A DNA stretch of 64,000 bases from an uncultured Aquimarina sp. (lineage in GTDB: Bacteria > Bacteroidota > Bacteroidia > Flavobacteriales > Flavobacteriaceae): NCBI GenBank assembly GCA_947492105.1, contig CANLMN010000009.1, positions 87,200-151,199 of the forward strand. The letters are read 5' to 3'. Positions 9,479-17,595 of this stretch are shown here, piece by piece. Position 1 is the stretch's first letter, and each line of letters opens with the position of its first letter. The notes beneath the pieces are model-generated. The model saw only the letters and a list, made by a program, of their open reading frames with translations, was not told the DNA's origin and searched no databases. Position numbers and translations under genes: made by a program.

Positions 9479-9832
9479 CTATGATTTTACATAGTGATTT
9501 GGCAACATTTTTTCGCCTATCCACATTTGAAATCTACTTATACAAAAACAAACAATTAGCATTGGTATTATTGTTTCGTTACAAGCACTCCAAATACTAC
9601 TAAATAAATTCACTACTTTAAAATCATCGTTATCATCAATTATAAACACAAAATATCTCCCTATACTTATTAATAAAACAGCAAAACCAAATATGCTAAA
9701 TAATCTTCCAAATACTGCCTTTGTTTAACAAAGTAAAGATGATCCAATAACTCTATACAAAAAGCATACAAATACAAAACAGCACATGACAAAAAAAATA
9801 TTACCCAATATGTTTATTGCATGAAATTTCAT
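9479..9832 (-). pseudogene. Broken membrane protein gene, candidate immunity protein
   Basis: This reading frame of 118 codons starts MKFHAINILGNIFFVMCCFV and is interrupted only by an in-frame TAA at 9725-9727. It continues TKAVFGRLFSIFGFAVLLIS and ends at a TAG at 9479. Three to four hydrophobic segments are predicted (about residues 8-28, 43-60 and 85-103). It sits directly upstream of the decayed L,D-transpeptidase-like gene. Small inner-membrane proteins are common immunity factors against cell-wall toxins. One nonsense mutation appears to have killed it. Confidence 0.5.
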
Positions 9833-9935
9833 TACATCTAATAAATATTATCATTTCTCTTATACTCGTCGATCAAAAAAAACACCAATCGTACCTTCTT
9901 AAAATTATCATTTCGCATCTTTGGTAATAGATTTA

Positions 9936-10283
9936 TTATTCTAAAAAAAACAAAGAAACATTATCTATATCCAAAGGTTTCCAATTACCTAATGTAAACT
10001 GAGCATCATCTGGATAAAAATCAATAGCAACATTTACTATTTTTTGATTCTTAAAATCGTTATAGTGTATCTTTTTACCAGAAAAATCTATCATATATAA
10101 AGAAAAAGAAAGGTTGTCCTTTTGACTAATTTTTCTTAATCGATTTATGGCCAATATTTCCTCATCTACAGTTTCGCTATGTACTAATTGCTCCCAGCCA
10201 CTCTTTATATTACTCATCGTCTTTTCTTGATTATTACATGAAAAAAAAACCATCATTATTAAAAAGGCAATAAATTTTCTCAT
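9936..10283 (-). CDS. Putative lipoprotein immunity protein next to the metalloprotease, possibly frameshifted
   Basis: A 115-residue lipoprotein with a signal ending in FFSC (Cys16) and a mature part without a recognised family. It is the next gene downstream of the zinc metalloprotease on the same strand, 92 bp away, which suggests an immunity role in the periplasm. The frame closes right after an 8-base homopolymer (9943-9950). With one more base it would run on as RIINLLPKMRNDNFKKVRLV to a TAG at 9838-9840, only 5 bp before the next gene's ATG. The present C-terminus may therefore be truncated, or expression may depend on slippage. Confidence 0.55.
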   Translation of the reverse strand: MRKFIAFLIMMVFFSCNNQEKTMSNIKSGWEQLVHSETVDEEILAINRLRKISQKDNLSFSLYMIDFSGKKIHYNDFKNQKIVNVAIDFYPDDAQFTLGNWKPLDIDNVSLFFLE

Positions 10284-10375
10284 GACATTTGAAAGACTTT
10301 TATTCGATTCATAATTTTTAACAATAAATCTGAAAGATTATATAAAACCCTATAAACAAACTATTTAATCAAAAT

Positions 10376-11035
10376 TTATTTTATGTTCTTCTCTTTCAAA
10401 ACCTTGTTCAACCACCTGACAAACATATAATTATGCCTACTAAAAACGACTTCTCCTCTATTCATTATCGAATCATAAACTCTTGAATGTGCTGATCCTA
10501 CTTTGTATTCATCAGGAAGCCCCAACATATGACCAAATTCATGTACGACACCTCTCTGATAGGTATTGAATCCTTTGTATACAAAATTCACATCCTCGCT
10601 ATCTAACTTTACAGTTCCTAAAATTGGATCAACACTACTTGTGCTAAAAGCACCTTTTTTGATCTTTTCTACTAGTATCTCCCAATGCTCTGAAATACTC
10701 CACCCTCCACTCCAAGTATCAAATCTCATTTCTAGTGTTATTCGTCTACCCTTTGATAACATTTTTAATAATTTATTTCCTCCCCAAATTTGGTCTATTT
10801 GGGTTTTAAAATCTTTTATAAATGTCATCTTTTCATTAGCTGACCATCTTGCTACATCTGAATCAACAAAAAGAAACTGCAATTTCATAAAAAGAACTAA
10901 AACATAATGTCCATTTATTTTCTTAATGAAGTATATATCATAAGCATCATTTACACCAGTACCAAACAAACCTATAGAGCCTGAGCTATAGTCTGTCTCT
11001 TTTGCTATTAAAGTTTCTCCTGATCTTAATTTCAT
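10376..11035 (-). CDS. Zinc metalloprotease-like protein beside hcp, candidate T6SS effector
   Basis: A 219-residue protein without a signal peptide. Residues 165-175 read HEFGHMLGLPD, the HExxHxxGxxD zinc site of metzincin-type proteases with His165, His169 and Asp175 as likely ligands and Glu166 as the catalytic base. SIMNRG at 189-194 supplies the methionine of a Met-turn. The N-terminal 160 residues (SGGWSISEHWEILVEKI and others) match no family I know. It lies 86 bp downstream of hcp and is followed by a lipoprotein. The small size fits loading inside the Hcp tube. The protease signature is seen; the effector role is inferred. Confidence 0.7.
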   Translation of the reverse strand: MKLRSGETLIAKETDYSSGSIGLFGTGVNDAYDIYFIKKINGHYVLVLFMKLQFLFVDSDVARWSANEKMTFIKDFKTQIDQIWGGNKLLKMLSKGRRITLEMRFDTWSGGWSISEHWEILVEKIKKGAFSTSSVDPILGTVKLDSEDVNFVYKGFNTYQRGVVHEFGHMLGLPDEYKVGSAHSRVYDSIMNRGEVVFSRHNYMFVRWLNKVLKEKNIK

Positions 11036-11121
11036 AAAATATTTTAAATAAATTAGTGATCATTCAAACAAGAAAAAGAGTAAACCTTTTAATATGACTA
11101 AGGCTTACTCTTTTACATAAT

Positions 11122-11520
11122 TTATGATATTGGCCAACGGTTATCGATAGCTGCGTTACCGATTGTCATTTCTTCTGCGGATAATGTAAAGTTGATGGTC
11201 ATAGGAACATCTCCATTTACATTTAACGCTTCTTTAAAGTATACTAAGTATGCATTTTTAACTTCAATTTCTTTCATTTTTGCATCTTCATCAGATTTCT
11301 TAAAAATGATTTTAGCCCCTACAGACTTAAATTGACTATTAAGCATTGCTTCGATTACCGAAGTATCTTCAGTAGATTCAATCGTTACATTAAGTCTTCC
11401 TCCATATACATTTGAAGCAACTTTACCTTTTTTGTCAGTATCTCTACTAAAGACATATTCTGTAGACAACACGTCAAATTCTTTTCCTCCTAACTCTAAT
11501 GTAGCTCTAAATGATCCCAT
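11122..11520 (-). CDS. tssD: T6SS inner tube protein Hcp (TssD)
   Basis: A 132-residue protein of the Bacteroidota Hcp family. It starts MGSFRATLELGGKEFDVLS and continues with the beta-rich pattern GRLNVTIEST, NAYLVYFKEALN and MTINFTLSAEEM. It forms hexameric rings that stack into the expelled tube and carry small effectors. It stands apart from the structural operon, about 850 bp downstream of its last gene, and leads the effector genes. The 5' leader contains TATC followed by TTTTTG about 60 bp upstream, a loose match to the -7 box, so it probably has its own strong promoter. Confidence 0.9.
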   Translation of the reverse strand: MGSFRATLELGGKEFDVLSTEYVFSRDTDKKGKVASNVYGGRLNVTIESTEDTSVIEAMLNSQFKSVGAKIIFKKSDEDAKMKEIEVKNAYLVYFKEALNVNGDVPMTINFTLSAEEMTIGNAAIDNRWPIS

Positions 11521-12372
11521 AATTTTTGGATTTTAAAAAATATTAATTAATTGACTTGTCTTTTTGGGATTTTATTGACTAGTATTTAAAACACAAAAAG
11601 ATATTTATTTTCTATGCCAACATAAAAAAACCTCAACCAAAAAATAAACGTGTTTGGGTGTTTTCACCCGTATAAATACTCCATAACACAAGTAAAGATT
11701 TTACTTGCTATTAGATAAAGTATGACAGTTTATTTTAAAAGAAAGAAGAAGATTCTAAATTGTCATTTCTTAAAAACAAATATAAGAATACATTCTCGTA
11801 AATATTGTGTAACTAACTCAATTTTAACAATATATTTAACACTTACACTCAAAAAATAATATTCACAAAACTAAACACGCTTTGTTTTATTCCTTATTCT
11901 TTGTGTCGAAAATTTGTAAAAAAGCTGTAAAACACAACAAATACTAGCTTTGCCTTGATTTTGATTTAGAACTGTTATGACAAGACTCCTATCTATTACA
12001 TCTTGAAACAAATAAGAAAAAAATTAAAGTTATTATACGTCTATGAAAGAAAAAAACCATGTATCTCAATATTTCTGTTCTAAATATTGAAATGAGAAAT
12101 GATAATTTTATTGTAACATCCTCAAAATAATGACTAGTTCAAGAACTATAATCCATTACCATTTAAAAAATAATTGCAGACACTAATTAGGATTTTTTCT
12201 ACTATTTTTTCGCCAGAAAATCAAACCGTAGTCACGGATTTGCTTAAATTTCATAGTTTAAACTAGCAAAAATAGTTCAATTATTTTGGACTACGATTCC
12301 AATTTTAACTGGTATATGGTGTTTCTTAGAGGGTCAAATCGAAGTACATTTTCTACTTTATTTATGTCTAGA
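11521..12372. other. 850-bp gene-free stretch between hcp and the structural operon
   Basis: No convincing coding frame on either strand. It contains a short GGGTG/CACCC hairpin at 11656-11669 with a 4-base loop, the probable hcp promoter in its left part, and one copy of dispersed repeat family A at 12158-12298. The rest is AT-rich and I see nothing in it. Confidence 0.5.
12158..12298. repeat. Dispersed repeat family A, copy 1
   Basis: Shares long blocks with 28051-28168 (same orientation) and with 33671-33817 (opposite orientation). The shared blocks are ACCATTTAAAAAATAATTGC, TTCTACTATTTTTTC, AAAATCAAACCGTA, a copy-specific centre, then ATAGTTCAATTATTTTGG and CTAC. This copy is diverged and its arms pair less well than those of copy 3. 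It is non-coding and lies between genes. Confidence 0.65.
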
Positions 12373-13137
12373 CTAAAATTTATTACTAAAAAATATGAAA
12401 ACCATAATTAATAAAAATACAATATTACATATTATTATTTTTTGAAGCATATCATTAATGTAGCCTATATTATAATTGATACTCCGATCTAATTTTTCCT
12501 GAACTACATTAATTGCAGTATCGTGTACCATTTGCACACTATCTAGAACCTTATATAACTTTGTGATTTCTATACGTACTTTTTCATTGTTCTTATTTTG
12601 TCTTGAAAAAGAATATGCTATATCATTAAACTTTTCATCAATCGTTCGGTCTTCTGCATTTGACAGGTGTAACTTTTTTTGCAGAATCTGATTATCAATA
12701 ATAGTAATAGGAGCTATTTTTTTTGAGGACACATGATAATCTCTTTGCATCTGCGTATATAGATAAGTCATATACAGCATAACTAATACCCCCATGGAAA
12801 GAATTAGCGTATTTCTTACTGTTTTATTCTTTTGGGGAGGACATATATAATATGTCTTATTTTCTATATGCAACTCCCTTTCTTGGGAATCACCATCTTT
12901 GGCTTTTTGATCTAAAAACTCATATCTATCCAAACTATATTTGTTTAAGTATAGTTTTACTCTTTTTTCTCTTACTAACCAATCCAATGCTTCTCTTACA
13001 TGCCGTTCTGTAACTTCAGGGTTGTCAATTTTCCAAAGAATATCCTTAGGCTTTAATTCTACAGATTTTTCTTTGTCCTCATTATACATTATTTTCAAAA
13101 TAACCTCGTGTAGAGGCAAATCTGTAAGTGTGCTCAT
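12373..13137 (-). CDS. T6SS-operon membrane protein with winged-helix-like N-terminus
   Basis: A 254-residue protein, last in the T6SS structural operon and 3 bp after tssR. Residues 1-75 (EVILKIMYNEDKEKSVELKP, VTERHVREALDWLVREKRV) look like a winged-helix fold. A transmembrane helix follows at about 106-125, then a predicted coiled or helical segment to 225, and a second transmembrane helix at about 231-250. The topology would leave the N-terminal domain in the cytoplasm. I do not recognise the family. Its place suggests an accessory role in membrane-complex assembly or regulation. Confidence 0.6.
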   Translation of the reverse strand: MSTLTDLPLHEVILKIMYNEDKEKSVELKPKDILWKIDNPEVTERHVREALDWLVREKRVKLYLNKYSLDRYEFLDQKAKDGDSQERELHIENKTYYICPPQKNKTVRNTLILSMGVLVMLYMTYLYTQMQRDYHVSSKKIAPITIIDNQILQKKLHLSNAEDRTIDEKFNDIAYSFSRQNKNNEKVRIEITKLYKVLDSVQMVHDTAINVVQEKLDRSINYNIGYINDMLQKIIICNIVFLLIMVFIFFSNKF

Positions 13138-13140
13138 CGA

Positions 13141-15546
13141 TTATAAAATATAATTATCTAAGATATAATAGTACTGCTTTTTACTTCCATCTTTATAAAT
13201 ACTTGCATTTTTGTTTACATGTATTTTTTCTAAAACATCTATTTTAGTTCTCAATTTTTTAATAATTCTTGTAAATTCTTCATGAGATGTTTTTCGTCTG
13301 CGTTTGACATGTTTCATTTTTGTGTTTTGCAAAAACGCACTTTGCACAGGTAATCCAGTTTTCATAAAAACCAAATCTGCTATAGGTTGTCTCCTTTTTA
13401 ACACTTTTCTTAGAAGTTCCTTATTGATGTTCTTTCTATTCCTTCTGTATATCCTTTTTAACTGCCTTCTCTGCTTTCTTTTCACCACCTGAGAAAATAG
13501 TGGGATTAGAGATTTATAGCTATCTATTACTATTTCTAATTCATCTCTACTAAGCAATACCCCTGACCCTACAAGTGTATTATCCTGAGGGGTGTACCCT
13601 TTATTGCTGTAATATTTTTCGTACATATAATTTTTAGGAACCATTTGTAACCGATTAGAATAAACAGAATCCTTTAAAATTAGTTCTTTGATCTTTTTAC
13701 CAGATTTACTTCTTAGAAAACCTAAATTTTTTGCATGATAGTCTAGTGAGTTTGTAAACTTATCATTAAATCTAATAGTTTTTGTCAATACAGAATCAAG
13801 TGCGCTATCAAAAGATGTTGGTGCCAACATTTTGTTTATTTTGGGAAATGCTACCCCTCCTTGATATGTGCTATTTTCTGGGGCATCGTACACATAAATG
13901 TTGCCTACAGCAGGAACACTTATAAAAGTATTCTCATCTTTTATCAAATCATTGTCTACTATATAAGCTCTAATAAAATCTAAATGATGCTTACTTACTC
14001 TACTCAAAATATCTTTTGATTGTAAAACAAAATCCTGATGCTGGTTGTCTGCTTTATTCTCTAATTGATAAAAAATTAATCTAGAAGATGTCTGACCCAA
14101 TTGGGTTGTTATTGTTTTGACATTTGGCAATGATAAAAATCGTTTTTCTCCTGATACTATAATGATGTTATTCGTAAAGCTTTGCCTTGGAAGATGAGCT
14201 ATTGCGTATTCAAAACATCTTTCTATTCCTTTTGTATTATGTTTGGGAGTTGTAACAAGCTCATTATCCAAAAATACATTTTGGAGATAATCAATCCATG
14301 CTGCAAAGGATTCGCTTTTTTCAAAAGAATAAAATCTACCACATCCATAAGAACTGGCACTAAAACTAAACTTATACCCTTTATATTTTTCTTCTGTAGA
14401 AAGCTGCACCCATATTTGCTGTAATGAACTCATTAATAGCAAGTGTTTTTTCTTTAAATCACTACTACAATCAAAAACATAATGAAAGTTTATAATTTTA
14501 TTCTCTTTCCTTATGGTCTCTAATTTTCGAATCAAAACATCTTCTCCATCTACATTAATCAGTTTATTATCATAATGATCCCATACGGCAACTGGCACGA
14601 CTATTTCTATAGAATCGGAGAGATGTATCGGATTTTTACGATTTTCTGTGGCATTGTATAGTATTTTAGCCCCTATTTCTCTTCTATCGAGCTGTTCTCT
14701 TGACAAGTTCTCTTTCGAAAAAAAAACCAATGAATCCACTTCATCGATGGCATATACTTGTTGTTGTCCAACTTTTTTTATTAGCGATCGGGGTATCCAT
14801 CCCATAATCCTTTTCGTTGAATCTTCGGATTTTATATTAGCTTGATTAGCTACTAATACTGCGTTTTTTTTAGAATCATACTTGTACAGGTACACTAGCT
14901 GATCAAGCATTAGGTTCTTATCACTTTTATCTTTAAATTTTGGATCTTCAAAAAGATAAACAGTATCTTTTTTTACATAATTACCAATATTGTATAATGT
15001 AGTAACATCATGCACACCTACAACATATCGTATAGGCTTATAATTATATTGGCTCAATTTGGAATGATCATAGTGCAGTACGTTATTTTTATGCACCCAA
15101 CCTATATATTTTGCTTGTTTCGTATCTTTAAAAGTAAACTTTCCGCTACTAAAAAAAGAAAAAAAACCTTTTGGTTTCCCTATCACAGAAGGATCTAATG
15201 CTACTATTTTCAAAAAATCATTTTTTTGATCAATTACATAATACGGAGATAAAAACTTTTGCTTTTCGCCTCTTTTTTGAGCATAAGCATCTAAATAACT
15301 ATTATTATGTGACCTATCTGAATATACTACATAAAAGCTTTTATCTTTTTTTTGTTTTTTTTTGAATGTTGTTGTTTCTAAAAGATTATAGGTATTTCTT
15401 TTTACTTTATCGATCTTCTCATGTTTCTTAATTTGTGCCTGTAATGGTGCAACAAAAACTAATAACATATTCAGAAAAAGAGTCAGAACATACCATGCAC
15501 TCTTTCTTATCTGATAGTGTTTATATGTATCTAGGTTTTGGCTCAT
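13141..15546 (-). CDS. tssR: T6SS subtype iii envelope protein TssR
   Basis: An 801-residue protein with one N-terminal hydrophobic signal or anchor (about 18-38, ending LQAQ). The rest is extracytoplasmic. Repeated SH3-like strands come first (about 60-270, FYVVYSDRS, YIGWVHKNN, RIMGWIPRSLI). A von Willebrand A-like region follows (about 350-520) with FDCSSD near residue 357 resembling a DxS metal site. The C-terminal part is basic and helical. This fits TssR, the large periplasmic component of the TssN-R complex that replaces TssJLM in Bacteroidota. Its ATG overlaps the upstream stop codon by 4 bp, indicating translational coupling. Confidence 0.8.
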   Translation of the reverse strand: MSQNLDTYKHYQIRKSAWYVLTLFLNMLLVFVAPLQAQIKKHEKIDKVKRNTYNLLETTTFKKKQKKDKSFYVVYSDRSHNNSYLDAYAQKRGEKQKFLSPYYVIDQKNDFLKIVALDPSVIGKPKGFFSFFSSGKFTFKDTKQAKYIGWVHKNNVLHYDHSKLSQYNYKPIRYVVGVHDVTTLYNIGNYVKKDTVYLFEDPKFKDKSDKNLMLDQLVYLYKYDSKKNAVLVANQANIKSEDSTKRIMGWIPRSLIKKVGQQQVYAIDEVDSLVFFSKENLSREQLDRREIGAKILYNATENRKNPIHLSDSIEIVVPVAVWDHYDNKLINVDGEDVLIRKLETIRKENKIINFHYVFDCSSDLKKKHLLLMSSLQQIWVQLSTEEKYKGYKFSFSASSYGCGRFYSFEKSESFAAWIDYLQNVFLDNELVTTPKHNTKGIERCFEYAIAHLPRQSFTNNIIIVSGEKRFLSLPNVKTITTQLGQTSSRLIFYQLENKADNQHQDFVLQSKDILSRVSKHHLDFIRAYIVDNDLIKDENTFISVPAVGNIYVYDAPENSTYQGGVAFPKINKMLAPTSFDSALDSVLTKTIRFNDKFTNSLDYHAKNLGFLRSKSGKKIKELILKDSVYSNRLQMVPKNYMYEKYYSNKGYTPQDNTLVGSGVLLSRDELEIVIDSYKSLIPLFSQVVKRKQRRQLKRIYRRNRKNINKELLRKVLKRRQPIADLVFMKTGLPVQSAFLQNTKMKHVKRRRKTSHEEFTRIIKKLRTKIDVLEKIHVNKNASIYKDGSKKQYYYILDNYIL

Positions 15547-16484
15547 TTATTAATAATACTTTGTGTAACTTCTATTTTTTTGAGGCAATTAAATGTATCT
15601 ATTGCTACCTCATTGATCACTACTGTTTTTTCACCTCGTCCTTCTAGATAATGCAAGCCCTGACAGTAACTATACAGATCGTTATATTTGGCTCCATTAA
15701 CGATTACTACTACACGATCCGCTCTATTACAGGTATACCTGTTCTCTATATGTTTTAGGCTTGAGTAGTAATCTCTTTTATTTCTTATCGAAGCATCAGC
15801 AATGGTCTGAAGTCTCTTTTTAATATCTTCTTGGGCTAATGATAAGGAATCTAATCGTTCAGATTCTTCAATTGCTTCGAATAAGGGTAAAATTCTTATT
15901 TTATGATACACTGGATATTTTGAAGTATTTGTTTTTAGCTTTACATTATATATGCCTTCATTTTTATACACATACACTACCTGTCCTTCGTATGCATCAA
16001 CCGTACCTGTTTCTCCAAACTCCCAAAACCATGTATCTACTCCTGGACTGTATGAAGAAAAAACCAATTCTTCTCCAACATACCCAACATCTATACCATG
16101 AATCTTTGGTATGGAATCTATTGCTTTTCTCCTAGGTACTGAGATTACTTCTATATACTTTGACACTTTATATTTTCCATCTACTTCTAGTGTAATCATG
16201 TATTTACCTTTTTTCTTATATACATAATTGACATCTTGAGTCCGCATCAATGTATCCCCATTCCCCATGTGCCAAATCATATGTCTATCATTATATGCTA
16301 TACTATCACTAACAAAAAAATCTAATTTCTCATGAACTTCATAATGATAGTTTTCATTTGAATCATATATATAAAAATCTAAACTACTAATTGTGGTCTT
16401 AAAAGGCATCCATATAGCTATAAAGAGTGCTATGAGAATGGCAATAGCAAGTAATATCAATATTATTTTTTTATTGAATCTCAT
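15543..16484 (-). CDS. T6SS-operon PKD-domain membrane protein (TssQ/P-class candidate)
   Basis: A 313-residue protein with one N-terminal transmembrane helix (about 6-27). Two PKD-like beta-sandwich domains follow, around residues 33-120 and 122-200. Each ends in the pattern YKKKGKYMITLEV or YKNEGIYNVKLK, with WHMGNG and WFWEFGETG at the usual WDFGDG place. A helical segment and a small C-terminal domain come last. The Cys pair CNRA and YSCQG could form a disulfide. It overlaps tssR by 4 bp and is 5 bp after a TssO-like gene. It must belong to the trans-envelope complex; which of TssO, P or Q it corresponds to is not settled here. Confidence 0.65.
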   Translation of the reverse strand: MRFNKKIILILLAIAILIALFIAIWMPFKTTISSLDFYIYDSNENYHYEVHEKLDFFVSDSIAYNDRHMIWHMGNGDTLMRTQDVNYVYKKKGKYMITLEVDGKYKVSKYIEVISVPRRKAIDSIPKIHGIDVGYVGEELVFSSYSPGVDTWFWEFGETGTVDAYEGQVVYVYKNEGIYNVKLKTNTSKYPVYHKIRILPLFEAIEESERLDSLSLAQEDIKKRLQTIADASIRNKRDYYSSLKHIENRYTCNRADRVVVIVNGAKYNDLYSYCQGLHYLEGRGEKTVVINEVAIDTFNCLKKIEVTQSIINK

Positions 16485-16489
16485 TAGAC

Positions 16490-16951
16490 TTAAATATTTG
16501 CTTTACATTCTTTTAAATTGTCTAGAATAATTTTTTTATTTTTAAGCATAGAACTATGCTCTTCTCTGGTATCAAAATATATTTGTAAAATATTTGCTGA
16601 TTGAATTCCAAAAAAATATTTAGAATTCATTTTATTTTCTTTAAACACGGAACGAACATTAAAAATCTTCTTATTAATTTCATCTTTCTTCTGAACTTGA
16701 TGTATATCAAACTCCATCGTTTTTATTTCTTCGTGGATATTTTTTACTCTTGAAGCATATTCTGTCTGTTTTTCAATAATAGCTTCATAATTATTAATTG
16801 CCTCCAGCAACTCTGTATTATCCATTATGGGTACTTTCAATATAAATTTAGTCTGCAGAATATACATAAGTATTATGGACAAGGTAAATAATAAAACATA
16901 TTTCACTTTTCTCCAGAATACTTCACTTAAATTTTCTATTTTCATGTGCAA
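16490..16951 (-). CDS. T6SS TssO/TssP-like single-pass coiled-coil protein
   Basis: A 153-residue protein with a short cytoplasmic N-terminus and one transmembrane helix (about 15-36, VKYVLLFTLSIILMYILQ). A periplasmic helical coiled-coil segment (about 45-115) is followed by a short conserved tail. This is the architecture of TssO in subtype iii systems. It lies between another protein of the same build and the PKD protein. A second ATG two codons in (MKIENL) is an equally good start. Confidence 0.6.
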   Translation of the reverse strand: MHMKIENLSEVFWRKVKYVLLFTLSIILMYILQTKFILKVPIMDNTELLEAINNYEAIIEKQTEYASRVKNIHEEIKTMEFDIHQVQKKDEINKKIFNVRSVFKENKMNSKYFFGIQSANILQIYFDTREEHSSMLKNKKIILDNLKECKANI

Positions 16952-17057
16952 TTATTTTTTTTTAAAGACCTGTCCCTTAGGTAATCTATATTTTTTTGAA
17001 TACCAAAAGACATTTACGAACCATTATTGACTCTTTTAAACTATTATATTTACCCTT

Positions 17058-17543
17058 TTACCCTTCTTGTTCTCGGTATTTTTCTCTACATTTTTCTAAT
17101 AAATCCCTATTATACAAATATTCTTCGGCTTCATTTTCGTAGTCATCAATAATCGATTGAATGGCTTTGATCTGACCTAATAACTCTTTATATAACTGAA
17201 ATTGATTAACTGTCATCATTTCTGTTTTTTCTATTTCTTTTTCGATATTCATTCTCATGCTAGATATCAATCCCTGAAATTGTTTGTGCTCACCTAGTGT
17301 TCTTTTTTTATTTTTGAGCTTATACACCAGTTTTGTTATTTCATCAATCTCAAAGGTAATTGCTGCGTGTTTTTCAAAAATCTTATTGTATTCCGTGTGT
17401 TTTTTTTCTAGAACTTCAACACCTTTTTTTCCAGCATAAATAGTAAAAAAACTACTACAAAAAATAAGCAGAAGTGTTGACGAAAAAACAAATAGAAAAT
17501 GCAATTGCGCTTTTTTTCTTTTTTTATAATTTAAAGATTTCAC
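17058..17543 (-). CDS. tssO: T6SS TssO-like single-pass coiled-coil protein
   Basis: A 161-residue protein with a basic N-terminus (LNYKKRKKAQ), one transmembrane helix (about 14-36) and a long periplasmic coiled coil rich in Glu and Lys (about 40-155). TssO homologues have this layout and sit just after tssK in Flavobacteriia loci. It is followed after 106 bp by a second protein of the same design, so one of the two may be TssP. Assignment rests on architecture and order, not on a specific motif. Confidence 0.6.
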   Translation of the reverse strand: MKSLNYKKRKKAQLHFLFVFSSTLLLIFCSSFFTIYAGKKGVEVLEKKHTEYNKIFEKHAAITFEIDEITKLVYKLKNKKRTLGEHKQFQGLISSMRMNIEKEIEKTEMMTVNQFQLYKELLGQIKAIQSIIDDYENEAEEYLYNRDLLEKCREKYREQEG

Positions 17544-17595
17544 GTATTCGATTTTTTATCATTGTTAGATTATTGCATGGATCGTATAATCTATA

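Noticed and set aside
11656-11669. GGGTG/CACCC hairpin as terminator of the T6SS operon
   Set aside because: The stem is 5 bp and there is no T tract on the minus strand.
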